Part shown: piece after piece, positions 39,275 through 46,643 of the stretch
How the letters are laid out: the number at the start of each line of letters is the position of its first letter
Position numbering within the stretch: the first letter of the stretch is position 1
Assembly: GCA_025456345.1 (NCBI GenBank)
Contig: JALOKU010000016.1
Location: 1-49,214, forward strand
Direction of reading: 5' to 3'
DNA: 49,214 nt
Source: Vicinamibacterales bacterium
GTDB taxonomy: Bacteria > Acidobacteriota > Vicinamibacteria > Vicinamibacterales > JAKQTR01
The notes under the pieces: model-generated
Databases searched by the model: none
What the model was told of the DNA's origin: nothing
What the model saw: the letters and a program-made list of their open reading frames with translations, nothing else
Program-made: the position numbers and the translations under genes

Positions 39275-40201
39275 TCAGCCGGACTTCCGGCGGCCGTGGT
39301 TGCGGGCTGGTTTCTCGGCGGCCATCGCCAGCGGCATGCGGGTCCACGCGGGCATCGCCGGGGCCTTCGCGCCGGCAACCGCACGCAGCGGCTCGACGGG
39401 CGCGGTGGCCAGCTGCGCCTTCAGCATCTTGGGCTTCTGGCGGAACGCGGCAAGGGCCTCGGTCATGATCTTCGCGGCCGACTTGGGATCGGTCTCGCTG
39501 CCCAGGGCTGCGCGCAGACGCTGGATGGCGCGTGCGTGCAACTGCGACACGCGCGACTCGTTTACCCCAATCTCGGTCCCGATATCCTTCATCGTCGCTT
39601 CGTTGTAGTAGTAGAGGCCTACCACCTTGCGCTCGCGCCACGGCAGCGAGGCGATGGCGGCGCGCACGCGCTCCTCGGTCTCGGTGCGCACGAAGGCCCG
39701 ATCGGGCGACTCCGGCTCGGACGGGATGAGCGCCGTCGGCAGGTTGGCTTCGTCTATGCTGTCGCCAATCGTGTGCGGCGATGTCGATTCGATGGTGTTG
39801 ATGCGGACGATGGTGCGATTGAGACGCTTCTCGTCAGTCCCGACCTTCGCCGCAAGATCCGCCATCGAGGGCTCGCAGCCATTCGATCGGCGCAGTTCCT
39901 CGCGCGCGGCCTCGAGCTCGCGGCGGACGCGGCGGACGCCACGCGGCCAGGCTTCGCGGCGCAGGGCGTCAATCATCGCCCCGCGGACGCGGCGCTCGGC
40001 GAAGGTCTCGAACTTGATGCCCCGGCTCTCGTCGAAGCGATGAGCGGCGTCGATGAGGCCCATCACGCCGTCCTGCACCAGGTCGCCAATGTCGATCGAG
40101 TGAGGCATCGAGGCGGCCATGCGGCGCGCGAGGGCCTCCACGAACGGCAGGGTCTTTACGACCCGGTCCTGTTTGTCACTTGTCAGCGTCTGGGCGTTCA
40201 T
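39275..40201 (-). CDS. RNA polymerase sigma factor, FliA/WhiG (sigma-28) type
   Basis: Alternative sigma factor. The 308-residue protein has region 2 (IDIGDLVQDGVMGLIDAAHR, GIKFETFAERRVRGAMIDAL), region 3 (about 85-150) and region 4 (LPWRERKVVGLYYYNEATMK, IGVNESRVSQLHARAIQRLR), the pattern of the motility/sporulation group. RRVRGAMIDALRREAWPRG is diagnostic of FliA/WhiG. The last 75 residues form a basic, Ala/Pro/Lys-rich tail beyond the usual end. Start ATG 40201 follows GGAGAG. A consensus sigma-54 promoter (40249-40264) precedes it. No flagellar or chemotaxis gene is in the window, so its regulon is unknown. Confidence 0.9.
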   Translation of the reverse strand: MNAQTLTSDKQDRVVKTLPFVEALARRMAASMPHSIDIGDLVQDGVMGLIDAAHRFDESRGIKFETFAERRVRGAMIDALRREAWPRGVRRVRRELEAAREELRRSNGCEPSMADLAAKVGTDEKRLNRTIVRINTIESTSPHTIGDSIDEANLPTALIPSEPESPDRAFVRTETEERVRAAIASLPWRERKVVGLYYYNEATMKDIGTEIGVNESRVSQLHARAIQRLRAALGSETDPKSAAKIMTEALAAFRQKPKMLKAQLATAPVEPLRAVAGAKAPAMPAWTRMPLAMAAEKPARNHGRRKSG

Positions 40202-40248
40202 CGCGTCTCTCCAGCCTGTGTCTTGCGTTACCGCGTGCCGGTAGCTAG

Positions 40249-40264
40249 AGCAACGTGGGTGCCA
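40249..40264 (-). promoter_or_regulatory. Consensus sigma-54 promoter of the sigma factor gene
   Basis: On the minus strand TGGCACCCACGTTGCT: the -24 element TGGCAC, 5 bp, and the -12 element TTGCT, a full match to TGGCACN5TTGCW. Transcription would start near 40237, giving a leader of about 36 nt with GGAGAG before the ATG at 40201. The rest of the 40202-40460 gap contains an A/T-rich stretch (AAAAAAAGGTTTAG, 40324-40337) and no gene. Confidence 0.75.
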
Positions 40265-40460
40265 CTTTTTGTAGCTGGCGCGCCGGGGCGGGATTCCGCG
40301 AGCCCAATCGTGTAAGCCCATGCAAAAAAAAGGTTTAGTGTGGATTGCGTGGGAAGATATGTGCAGTGGCGTGAATGCAGGAGTGTGCGATTTCGTCAAT
40401 CAGTTGACGAGGGCAGATGCTGAGGATGTCAATGGGGTGACGAAACTGGAGGTGGGGGAT

Positions 40461-40557
40461 CAGTAGCCAGTAGTCAGTAGCCAGTAGGGCTGAACGGCGT
40501 CCAGTTCGACAGGTGTTTCTACTGACTACTGGCTACTTTCTACTGACCGCCTACTGC
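40461..40557. repeat. Heptamer inverted-repeat element, AGTAGCC/AGTAGTC family
   Basis: Left arm CAGTAGCCAGTAGTCAGTAG, core GGCTGAACGGCGTCCAGTTC, GACAGGTGTTT, then inverted right arm CTACTGACTACTGGCTACTT. The final CTA of the right arm is the TAG stop of the kinase-like gene at 40551. The core piece CAGTTCGACAGGTGTTT recurs inverted at 44660-44676. Confidence 0.9.
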
Positions 40558-40763
40558 CCCGCGCGCACGTTCTCCAAGGTTTCCCTGATCTGGCGCGCGG
40601 TTGTCAGTGCTTCCACCGTGGCGGTCACGACCTGACTGGCCCGTGCCTTCTGACGTTCATCCTGCGCCTTCGCCTCGATGAGTTCGGCGTGCGACAGGAT
40701 GATGCCGAGCTGGTTGTTCAGCGTATGAAACAGCTGTCGCAGCTCGGCTGAGTCGACACTCAT
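40551..40763 (-). CDS. Short HisKA-like helical protein
   Basis: Likely a helical hairpin resembling the dimerisation/phosphoacceptor part of a histidine kinase without the ATPase. 70 residues; LRQLFHTLNNQLGIILSHAE (about 9-28) matches the H-x-L-N-N-x-L-x-x-I-x-x-x-A-E phosphoacceptor helix of NtrB-like kinases, and a second helix follows (KARASQVVTATVEALTTARQ). No HATPase domain exists here or downstream. The start ATG overlaps the stop of the HTH gene (ATGA). It might be a phosphotransfer or dimerisation partner for other kinases. The TAG stop is donated by a heptamer repeat. Confidence 0.65.
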   Translation of the reverse strand: MSVDSAELRQLFHTLNNQLGIILSHAELIEAKAQDERQKARASQVVTATVEALTTARQIRETLENVRAGQ

Positions 40764-40975
40764 TTGTTCGCCTCGTAGGGCATCGCGAACGTGCCGTCGA
40801 ACGCCGGCTCCTGCCCGTTCGGGTCGCGCCACAGGGAATCGACGAAGATCCGCACCGATCCGCCGGCCGTCCGGACGTATTCCACCTTTCCGGCGGTGAT
40901 CCAGTTGTAGATGGTGCGTCGGCTGACCCCCACAAGCGCGCAGGCTTTCATGATCGAAATGGCTTTCCGTTCCAC
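40760..40975 (-). CDS. Small helix-turn-helix DNA-binding protein (excisionase/BldC-like)
   Basis: Putative MerR-like single HTH protein. 71 residues from GTG 40975, chosen because GGAGGG stands 7 nt upstream. The sequence SIMKACALVGVSRRTIYNWI is a clear HTH_17-type helix-turn-helix, followed by the wing VEYVRTAGGSVRIFVDSLWR (G(G/S)xRxF..DSL as in BldC/excisionase families). The 20 C-terminal residues (FDGTFAMPYEANK) are family-unlike. It forms an ATGA-coupled pair with the HisKA-like protein. The ribosome binding site lies in a hairpin (40981-40997). Confidence 0.78.
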   Translation of the reverse strand: MERKAISIMKACALVGVSRRTIYNWITAGKVEYVRTAGGSVRIFVDSLWRDPNGQEPAFDGTFAMPYEANK

Positions 40976-40980
40976 TACTA

Positions 40981-40997
40981 ACCCTCCGTGAGAGGGT
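40981..40997 (-). promoter_or_regulatory. Hairpin that hides the ribosome binding site of the HTH gene
   Basis: ACCCTC (40981-40986) and GAGGGT (40992-40997) pair perfectly over 5 nt. On the minus strand the 3' arm carries the GGAGGG ribosome binding site of the GTG at 40975. In the RNA this could block translation until opened. Confidence 0.45.
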
Positions 40998-41022
40998 ATC
41001 GGCCAGAATGGGAAGAACTGTA

Positions 41023-41057
41023 GATGGGACATGGGGCATGGGGCATGGGGCATGGGG
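41023..41057. repeat. Heptamer tandem array, GGGGCAT family
   Basis: GATGGGACATGGGGCATGGG and on: five units with period 7 (ATGGGAC, ATGGGGC, ATGGGGC, ATGGGGC, ATGGGGC). An ATG inside it is in frame with the helicase but is not favoured as start. Confidence 0.85.
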
Positions 41058-41074
41058 CGGTATCATGTGAGGCT

Positions 41075-44000
41075 GTGGCCCGCACGCCGACAACTCTCAC
41101 CGCGGCGCTCGCACGCGACATTCCGCCCTACATCCGCGATCGGGGCGACAAGTACGTCCGCGCGGGGCGCGTAGGCGGCCTCGAATGGTCCGGAACGCGG
41201 ATTGTCTGCACCGTGCTGGGGTCCGACGTGTATGTCGTCGGCTTCTCCCTCGACGAAGACGCGATAGTCGTCAGCTGCACGTGCCCGTACTTCGAGGATC
41301 GCGGCCCGTGCAAGCACGTGTGGGCGGCGGCGGTTGTCATCGACCAGGATCCCCGCTGGGACGGATCGTGGCTCGAAGGCGGTCCCCTGATCGACTACGA
41401 CGTCGGCGTTGACGATCCGTATTACGAGGCGGACGAGATCGACGCTATTGGCGGGCCGGCGTTCCTGCCGCCTTCCCTCCCGCCGCGCATTCCGGCGCGC
41501 AAGCCGCGGACAAAGCCCGATCCGGTCACCGAAGCGGCGCAGGCGGCGGTGAACAGGCTCGCCGAACTCCGGCAGCAACTGATGGCGGGTCCGGCCATCG
41601 CGGGCGGCGCGCGCCAGTTGCGCCCCATCCCGCCGCCCGACGCGCAGCTGATCTTCATCCTCGACGCCGCCGCCACGAAAGCCACCGGGATGCTCATGGT
41701 GCACGCCGCCACGAGAAAGCGGGCGGCTGATGGCCATCCGCAGGAAGCTCCGGCGGAGACCATCGAGACGCCCGGGGGGACGGTGACCGTCGATCGCGGC
41801 TGGTCGGTTGCAAAGCCGCTGACGCTCTCGCCACCCGACGTGGCGCGCATCGCCGACAAGGCCGACCGCGACCTGGTGGCGCTGCTCACTTCCGCCGCGC
41901 AGAGCGCGTACTACGGCGGGTATCAGGGATACGGCGGATACGGCGAGTCGGGGCCCGGGCCGGGATACGGCGGGGGCTACAGCTACGGAGGCCACGCCGC
42001 GCCACACGACGCGGGGCCGTTCGGACACCGGCACCAGCCGCTGGCCATTCCCGGCGCGTTCCACGCAACGGCGCTGCAGGCGCTGTGCGACTCGGGCCGC
42101 GCCTTCCTGTACACGGCGGAACCTGGAATCGCCTATCACCAGCTCCGCTGGGACCCGCGGCCGTGGACGTTTCGCCTGGAGATCGTGCCCGATCCGGAGG
42201 CGCCCTACCCGGCCTACACGCTGACGGGCGCCTTCGTGCGCGACACGACGCGCGCCGGCTTGAACGAGCCGGCGCTGATTCTCGGCAGCGGATACCTGGT
42301 GACCACCCAGACGGCATCGCCCCTCGAGACGCCTGGCGGTTTCTGGTGGGCCGCGAATCTTCGCAGGCACGGGCCGATGCGCATCCCCCGCGAGAAGGCC
42401 GACGAGGTGCTGGCCGAAGTGCTGTCGGAACCCGCGCTGCCGCCCCTCGACGTGCCGGAGGAGTTGCGATTCGACGAGCCCGACGTGGCGCCGGTGCCGG
42501 TGCTGACGCTGCGCCCCGATCGGTCCCGCGCCGACGCCTACGCGGGCACGCTCGAGTTCGACTACGACGGCGCGCGCGTGCCGCGGGGCGCGGCGGCCGA
42601 CACGATCTATCGCTCTTCACCGAGGTCACTCATCCGCCGCAAGCGCGAGGTGGAAACGGCCGCGGAAGAATCGCTCAAAGCGCACCGCGTGCGGTTCATC
42701 GACATGGGGTTGGGCCGCACGCATCTCTCCGTCTCCTTCAAGGCCGCGCCGGCCATCGTGCGAGACCTGCTCCCGCTTGGGTGGCGCATCGACGTCGAGG
42801 GGAAGCCGTTCCGCGTGTCGGGCGAGACGGCCGTCGAGGTGACGTCGGAGATCGACTGGTTCGACATCGGGGGCCTGGTGGACTTCGGCGGCGTGCCGGT
42901 GCCGCTGCCCGAGCTGCTGGCGGCGGTGCGGCGCGGCGAGTCGACGCTCGTGCTGCCGGACAGGTCCATCGGCGTCCTCACCGACGCGTGGGTGGCGCAG
43001 TACGGCGGGCTCTCGGCGTTTTCCGGCGCTGGCCCCGCCGAGGGCCGCCTCCGCGTGGGCGCGTCACAGCTCGGGCTCGTCGATGCCCTGCTTGCCTCGC
43101 GCGAGGGCGTGGCGTGGGCCGACCGCGCCCTCGAGGTGCGCAACCGGCTGCGCGGCTTCGAGGGGATTGCGGCCGCCGACGCACCGGCGTCGTTCGCCGG
43201 CACGCTGCGCGGATACCAGCGGCTCGGCCTCGGCTGGCTGCGCTTCCTGCAGGAGCTGAATCTCGGCGGATGCCTGGCCGACGACATGGGCCTGGGCAAG
43301 ACGGTGACGGTGCTGGCGCTGCTCGAAGCGCGGCGTGTCGAGAAGGACGGCGCGCCACGGGCCTCGCTGGTGGTGGCGCCGCGCTCGCTGCTCTTCAACT
43401 GGAAGCGGGAGGCCGGGCGTTTCGCGCCCGAGCTCCGCGTGGCCGAGTATCACGGGTCGGGCCGCGACGAGGTGCTCGCCCTGCTCGACGGGTTCGACCT
43501 CGTGCTCACGACGTACGGGACCATGAGGCGCGACGTCGCGGCGCTTGGCGGCGTGGAGTTCGACTACGTGGTCCTCGACGAGGCGCAGGCGATCAAGAAC
43601 GCGGCCACGGCATCGGCAAAGGCCACGCGCCTGCTGCGGGCCAGGCACCGGCTCGCGCTGAGCGGCACGCCGATCGAGAACCAGCTGGGCGACCTGTGGA
43701 GCGTGTTCGAGTTCCTGAACCCGGGGCTGCTCGGCTCCCTCCAGCACGGCCTGCTCGCCCGCGCGCGCAAAGGCGACACGGCGGCCCTCGACACGCTGCG
43801 GCGAGGGCTGCGGCCGTTCATCCTGCGGCGCACGAAGGCGCAGGTGGCGCCGGAGCTGCCAGCACGCAACGAAGACACCATGGTCTGCGAGCTCGAGCCT
43901 GTCGAGCGGAAGCTCTACAACCAGCTGCGCGATCACTACCGCCAGGTCCTGCTGGGCCTGGTGGACCGTCAGGGGCTCAAGAGGTCGCAGTTCCAGATTC

Positions 44001-44581
44001 TGGAGGCGCTGCTCAGGCTCAGGCAGGCGGCGTGCCATCCGGGGCTGATCGATCCCAGGAAGCACGCCGGGTCGAGCGCGAAACTCGACGCGCTCTTCGA
44101 ACGGCTCGACGAGGCGCGGGCGGAGGGCCACAAGGCGCTCGTCTTCTCGCAGTTCACGAGCTTCCTCGCATTCGTGCGCCGCGAACTCGACGAGCGTGGC
44201 GTGCCCTACGAATACCTCGACGGCCAGACGCGCGACCGCGAGCAGCGGGTGGCGCGGTTCCAGCAGGATGCGTCGTGCCCGCTGTTCCTCGTGAGCCTGA
44301 AGGCTGGAGGCCTCGGCCTGAACCTGACCGCCGCCGACTACGTGTTCCTGCTCGACCCCTGGTGGAACCCGGCCGTCGAGGCGCAGGCCATCGATCGCGC
44401 GCACCGGATCGGCCAGGAGCGGCCGGTGTTCGCGTACCGGCTGATCGCGGCCGACACGGTCGAGGAACGCATCATCGAACTGCAGGCGCGCAAACGGCAA
44501 CTCGCCGATGCCATCATCAACGCCGACAACAGCGGGCTGGCCGGCCTGACGCGCGAGGATCTCGAGCGGCTGCTGGGGTGA
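41075..44581 (+). CDS. SWIM zinc-finger SNF2-family helicase
   Basis: DNA translocase of the Swi2/Snf2 superfamily II, probably acting on DNA-bound protein complexes or transcription (RapA/HepA relatives). The 1168-residue protein has an N-terminal SWIM finger (SCTCPYFEDRGPCKHVWAA, C67-x-C-xn-C-x-H-type), a central region with a Tyr/Gly-rich run (YYGGYQGYGGYGESGPGPGY, about 275-310), and the two SNF2 lobes: motif I DDMGLGKTVTVLAL (about 735), motif II LDEAQAIKNAATA, motif III LSGTPIENQLGDLWSVFEFL, motif V LKAGGLGLNLTAADYVFLLD, motif VI QAIDRAHRIGQ. The start is GTG 41075, because the upstream in-frame ATG 41024 lies in a GGGGCAT heptamer array. TATCAT at 41061-41066 precedes it by 8 nt. Confidence 0.9.
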   Translation: MARTPTTLTAALARDIPPYIRDRGDKYVRAGRVGGLEWSGTRIVCTVLGSDVYVVGFSLDEDAIVVSCTCPYFEDRGPCKHVWAAAVVIDQDPRWDGSWLEGGPLIDYDVGVDDPYYEADEIDAIGGPAFLPPSLPPRIPARKPRTKPDPVTEAAQAAVNRLAELRQQLMAGPAIAGGARQLRPIPPPDAQLIFILDAAATKATGMLMVHAATRKRAADGHPQEAPAETIETPGGTVTVDRGWSVAKPLTLSPPDVARIADKADRDLVALLTSAAQSAYYGGYQGYGGYGESGPGPGYGGGYSYGGHAAPHDAGPFGHRHQPLAIPGAFHATALQALCDSGRAFLYTAEPGIAYHQLRWDPRPWTFRLEIVPDPEAPYPAYTLTGAFVRDTTRAGLNEPALILGSGYLVTTQTASPLETPGGFWWAANLRRHGPMRIPREKADEVLAEVLSEPALPPLDVPEELRFDEPDVAPVPVLTLRPDRSRADAYAGTLEFDYDGARVPRGAAADTIYRSSPRSLIRRKREVETAAEESLKAHRVRFIDMGLGRTHLSVSFKAAPAIVRDLLPLGWRIDVEGKPFRVSGETAVEVTSEIDWFDIGGLVDFGGVPVPLPELLAAVRRGESTLVLPDRSIGVLTDAWVAQYGGLSAFSGAGPAEGRLRVGASQLGLVDALLASREGVAWADRALEVRNRLRGFEGIAAADAPASFAGTLRGYQRLGLGWLRFLQELNLGGCLADDMGLGKTVTVLALLEARRVEKDGAPRASLVVAPRSLLFNWKREAGRFAPELRVAEYHGSGRDEVLALLDGFDLVLTTYGTMRRDVAALGGVEFDYVVLDEAQAIKNAATASAKATRLLRARHRLALSGTPIENQLGDLWSVFEFLNPGLLGSLQHGLLARARKGDTAALDTLRRGLRPFILRRTKAQVAPELPARNEDTMVCELEPVERKLYNQLRDHYRQVLLGLVDRQGLKRSQFQILEALLRLRQAACHPGLIDPRKHAGSSAKLDALFERLDEARAEGHKALVFSQFTSFLAFVRRELDERGVPYEYLDGQTRDREQRVARFQQDASCPLFLVSLKAGGLGLNLTAADYVFLLDPWWNPAVEAQAIDRAHRIGQERPVFAYRLIAADTVEERIIELQARKRQLADAIINADNSGLAGLTREDLERLLG

Positions 44582-44680
44582 GGGGCATGGGGCTAGGGGC
44601 ATGGGACATGGGGAGAGGGGCATGGGGAGAGGGAATGACAGTAGCCAGTAGCCAGTAGAAATGCCTGTCGAGTTGTGCGC
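44582..44680. repeat. Heptamer arrays of two families side by side
   Basis: GGGGCAT-type heptamers at 44582-44635 (with GGGGCTA and GGGGAGA variants) run into AGTAGCC heptamers at 44638-44659 and a core fragment AAATGCCTGTCGAGTTG (44659-44675) that matches the reverse complement of the core at 40461. The rest of the gap to 44803 shows no gene. Confidence 0.8.
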
Positions 44681-44803
44681 AGAAACTGGCACGCTCGCGG
44701 CCGTCCCTCGTCGCAGAATCTGCAATCGCCTGAATCAGCCGGCTCGGAAAGGCCAGGATTTCCGGGCTCGTTTCTTCTCGGCCCGATCGGCATCAGCAGT
44801 GCG

Positions 44804-44840
44804 GCCCTTCGACTCGCGGCTTTCGCCGCTCGCTCAGGGC
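44804..44840. repeat. CCCTTCGACTCGC...GCTCAGGGC hairpin element
   Basis: GCCCTTCGACTCGCGGC, TTTC, GCCGCTCGCTCAGGGC: an imperfect hairpin of the same family as 15217, 30664, 47359 and 47612. It lies 33 bp before the Uma2 remnant. Confidence 0.75.
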
Positions 44841-44885
44841 GAACCCGCCTGAGTCTTCCGGGTTCGACGATGTATGATGCAGCCG

Positions 44886-45374
44886 ATGCCGAGGCTTCCG
44901 CCGTTCGATCGTCCCGCGACATACGACGACCTGGTGAAGGTGCCCGACATCCAGGTCGCCGAGATTGTCGACGGCGAGTTGCACGCGAGCCCTCGGCCGT
45001 CGACGGCGTTGCTCGACCGCGCGAAGAAGCTCGCCATCTACGCCCGCGAGGGTGTGGCCCACGCCTGGATCGTCGACCCGCTGGCCGGGACCCTCGAGGT
45101 GATGCGGCTGGAAAACGGCCGCTGGACGATTCTGGCCGCGCACTCTGGGCCCGTGGTTGTCCGAGCCGAGCCGTTCGCGGACATCGATCTTGACCTGTCG
45201 GCCCTGTGGGCCGATACCTGGGCGCGCGGGCCTTCTTTGCACACGGCCTCGGGGCGGGCGATGTTGTTCCGGGACGGCGGAACCCAGGCGGTGCGGGTGA
45301 TCCGCGTAGGCGGCGCTTCCCAGGATCACGAGGCGCCCGAGATGGTGTGCCGGAGAGGCTATGCCGCGTGGTAG
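44886..45374 (+). pseudogene. Uma2-family (DUF820) nuclease-like gene with internal deletion
   Basis: Uma2 proteins are PD-(D/E)xK nuclease-fold proteins found in many copies in some bacteria. Here the N-terminal part (YDDLVKVPDIQVAEIVDGEL, HASPRPS) is joined directly to the C-terminal part (TALLDRAKKLAIYAREGVAH, AWIVDPLAGTLEVMRLENGR). The region of about 70-80 residues between the E-(I/L)-x-D-G-E-L strand and LSPST, with the catalytic PD...E/DxK core, is missing. The join falls at SPRPST, where intact genes have SPRPS and LSPST, so deletion between short repeats is likely. The reading frame is still open and runs past the usual LWAD end for 50 odd residues, overlapping the convergent epimerase gene. 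TATGAT lies 7 nt before ATG 44886. Confidence 0.7.
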
Positions 45375-46336
45375 AGCCGCTTCATTTCGGCCATGCCGTC
45401 GAGGAGCCGGTACTGAGGGAAGTAGCCGAACGCGGCGCGGGCCTTGGCGTGCGGGTACACGGCCGGGCGCACGAGTGACGGCGACATCCTGGTGTGGGTG
45501 AACGCGGTGAACCCGCGGTCGATCGCCGCGCACACCCCCCGATCGATCCCCGGCGGGAGGGTGGTCGTGGAGCGGCCAATCACGTTTCCGATGGCGCCCA
45601 CGAAGCGGTTCATCTTGACCATCTCGTGGCCGATGTTGAACACCTCGTTCCCGGCGGCCTCCGACACGGCGGCCCACTCCATCGCCATGACGACGTCTTT
45701 GACGTAGACCACGTCGATAGGCACCTCGCCGAGCGCTACGGGCAGGCGCCTGAGCAGGTGCTCCCACTGCCTGAACCACGGCCGCGAGCGCAGGCCGTAG
45801 ATGTTGGTGGGACGGATGATCGTGAAGCGAAGCCCGTCGCGCTCGGCCAGGCGGCGGACGACCTGCTCCCCTTCGTACTTCGTGCGGCTGTAGTTGTTGA
45901 GGCGCTCGACGTGCTCCGGCTCGAACGTCTCGGGGTAGGTGTTGTCCTCGCGCCGGCTGGCCGCGTACACGGACGCGGAACTGACGTACACGAACCGGCG
46001 CACGCCAGCCGCTGCGGCGGCGCGCGCCGCGCGTTCCGTGCCCTCCACGTTCACGCGATGGCTGAGCGCGGCATCCGTCCTGGCCATGGTCGCGGCGCAG
46101 TGATACACCTCGTCGGCGCCCGCGACCAGCGCCGCGAGCGCGCGCTCATTGTCGAGGTCGCCGGGCACCACGTCGCAGCCGTGGCCGTGCAGCTCGGCGC
46201 TGCGCGCGGACGGCTCGCGGTACAGCGCCCGGACCGGGCGCCGCGTGATCAGGCGGGCCACCAGCTCGTCGCCGAGGAATCCGCTCGCCCCCGTGACCGC
46301 GGCAAGACGGCGGTCGAGAAGTCTGTTGCCGCTCAC
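45359..46336 (-). CDS. NAD-dependent epimerase/dehydratase (extended SDR)
   Basis: Sugar-nucleotide or sterol-type SDR enzyme; exact substrate unknown. 325 residues from GTG 46336, chosen for AAGGA 8 nt upstream. NAD motif VTGASGFLGDELVARLITR (about 13-31), DNERALAALVAGADEVYHCA, catalytic VYVSSASVYAASRREDN and NNYSRTKYEGEQVV (Tyr/Lys), and RPTNIYGLRSRPWFRQW. The stretch after YGLRSRPW (TRMSPSLVRPAVYPHAKARA) fits the polysaccharide-type dehydratases. It ends 15 bp inside the overlapping tail of the convergent Uma2 remnant. Other sugar-nucleotide genes at 36428, 37457 and 48052 suggest a common pathway in surface glycan synthesis. Confidence 0.85.
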   Translation of the reverse strand: MSGNRLLDRRLAAVTGASGFLGDELVARLITRRPVRALYREPSARSAELHGHGCDVVPGDLDNERALAALVAGADEVYHCAATMARTDAALSHRVNVEGTERAARAAAAAGVRRFVYVSSASVYAASRREDNTYPETFEPEHVERLNNYSRTKYEGEQVVRRLAERDGLRFTIIRPTNIYGLRSRPWFRQWEHLLRRLPVALGEVPIDVVYVKDVVMAMEWAAVSEAAGNEVFNIGHEMVKMNRFVGAIGNVIGRSTTTLPPGIDRGVCAAIDRGFTAFTHTRMSPSLVRPAVYPHAKARAAFGYFPQYRLLDGMAEMKRLYHAA

Positions 46337-46643
46337 ATCCCCATCCTTCGCGGGTACGCGTTCAGCCGGCGTACGGAGGCGCCGCGCGCGCAAGCCTGCG
46401 CCGTTCGCGTGGCCCGCCTGAAAGATGCCCTCTACCTGCTTATGCGCAGAATGGAGGCGGCGTGGACGGGAGGCATGGGGCAAGGCTCGCCGCGCCGAAG
46501 CCGCAGGAGACCCGGACGCACACCGCGGCGAAGGCGGGGGCAAGGGACAAGGGGAAAAGCCAGAGGGGCGAGAGGGGCGCTCCGCCCGGACAGGCCGGCG
46601 CCCCCTATCCGCCGCGTCGTTCGGGGTTGGCTACGTCGAACGG
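46337..46643. other. 307-bp intergenic region
   Basis: No gene with a ribosome binding site or recognisable product was seen. It contains a period-7 stretch GGGGGCAAGGGACAAGGGGA (46537-46556) of a further heptamer type and one GGCATGGGGCAAGG variant near 46472. Confidence 0.5.

Noticed and set aside
41024..41074. ATG at 41024 as start of the SNF2 helicase
   Set aside because: It lies in a GGGGCAT heptamer array and would add MGHGAWGMGHGA; GTG 41075 gives a sensible N-terminus.
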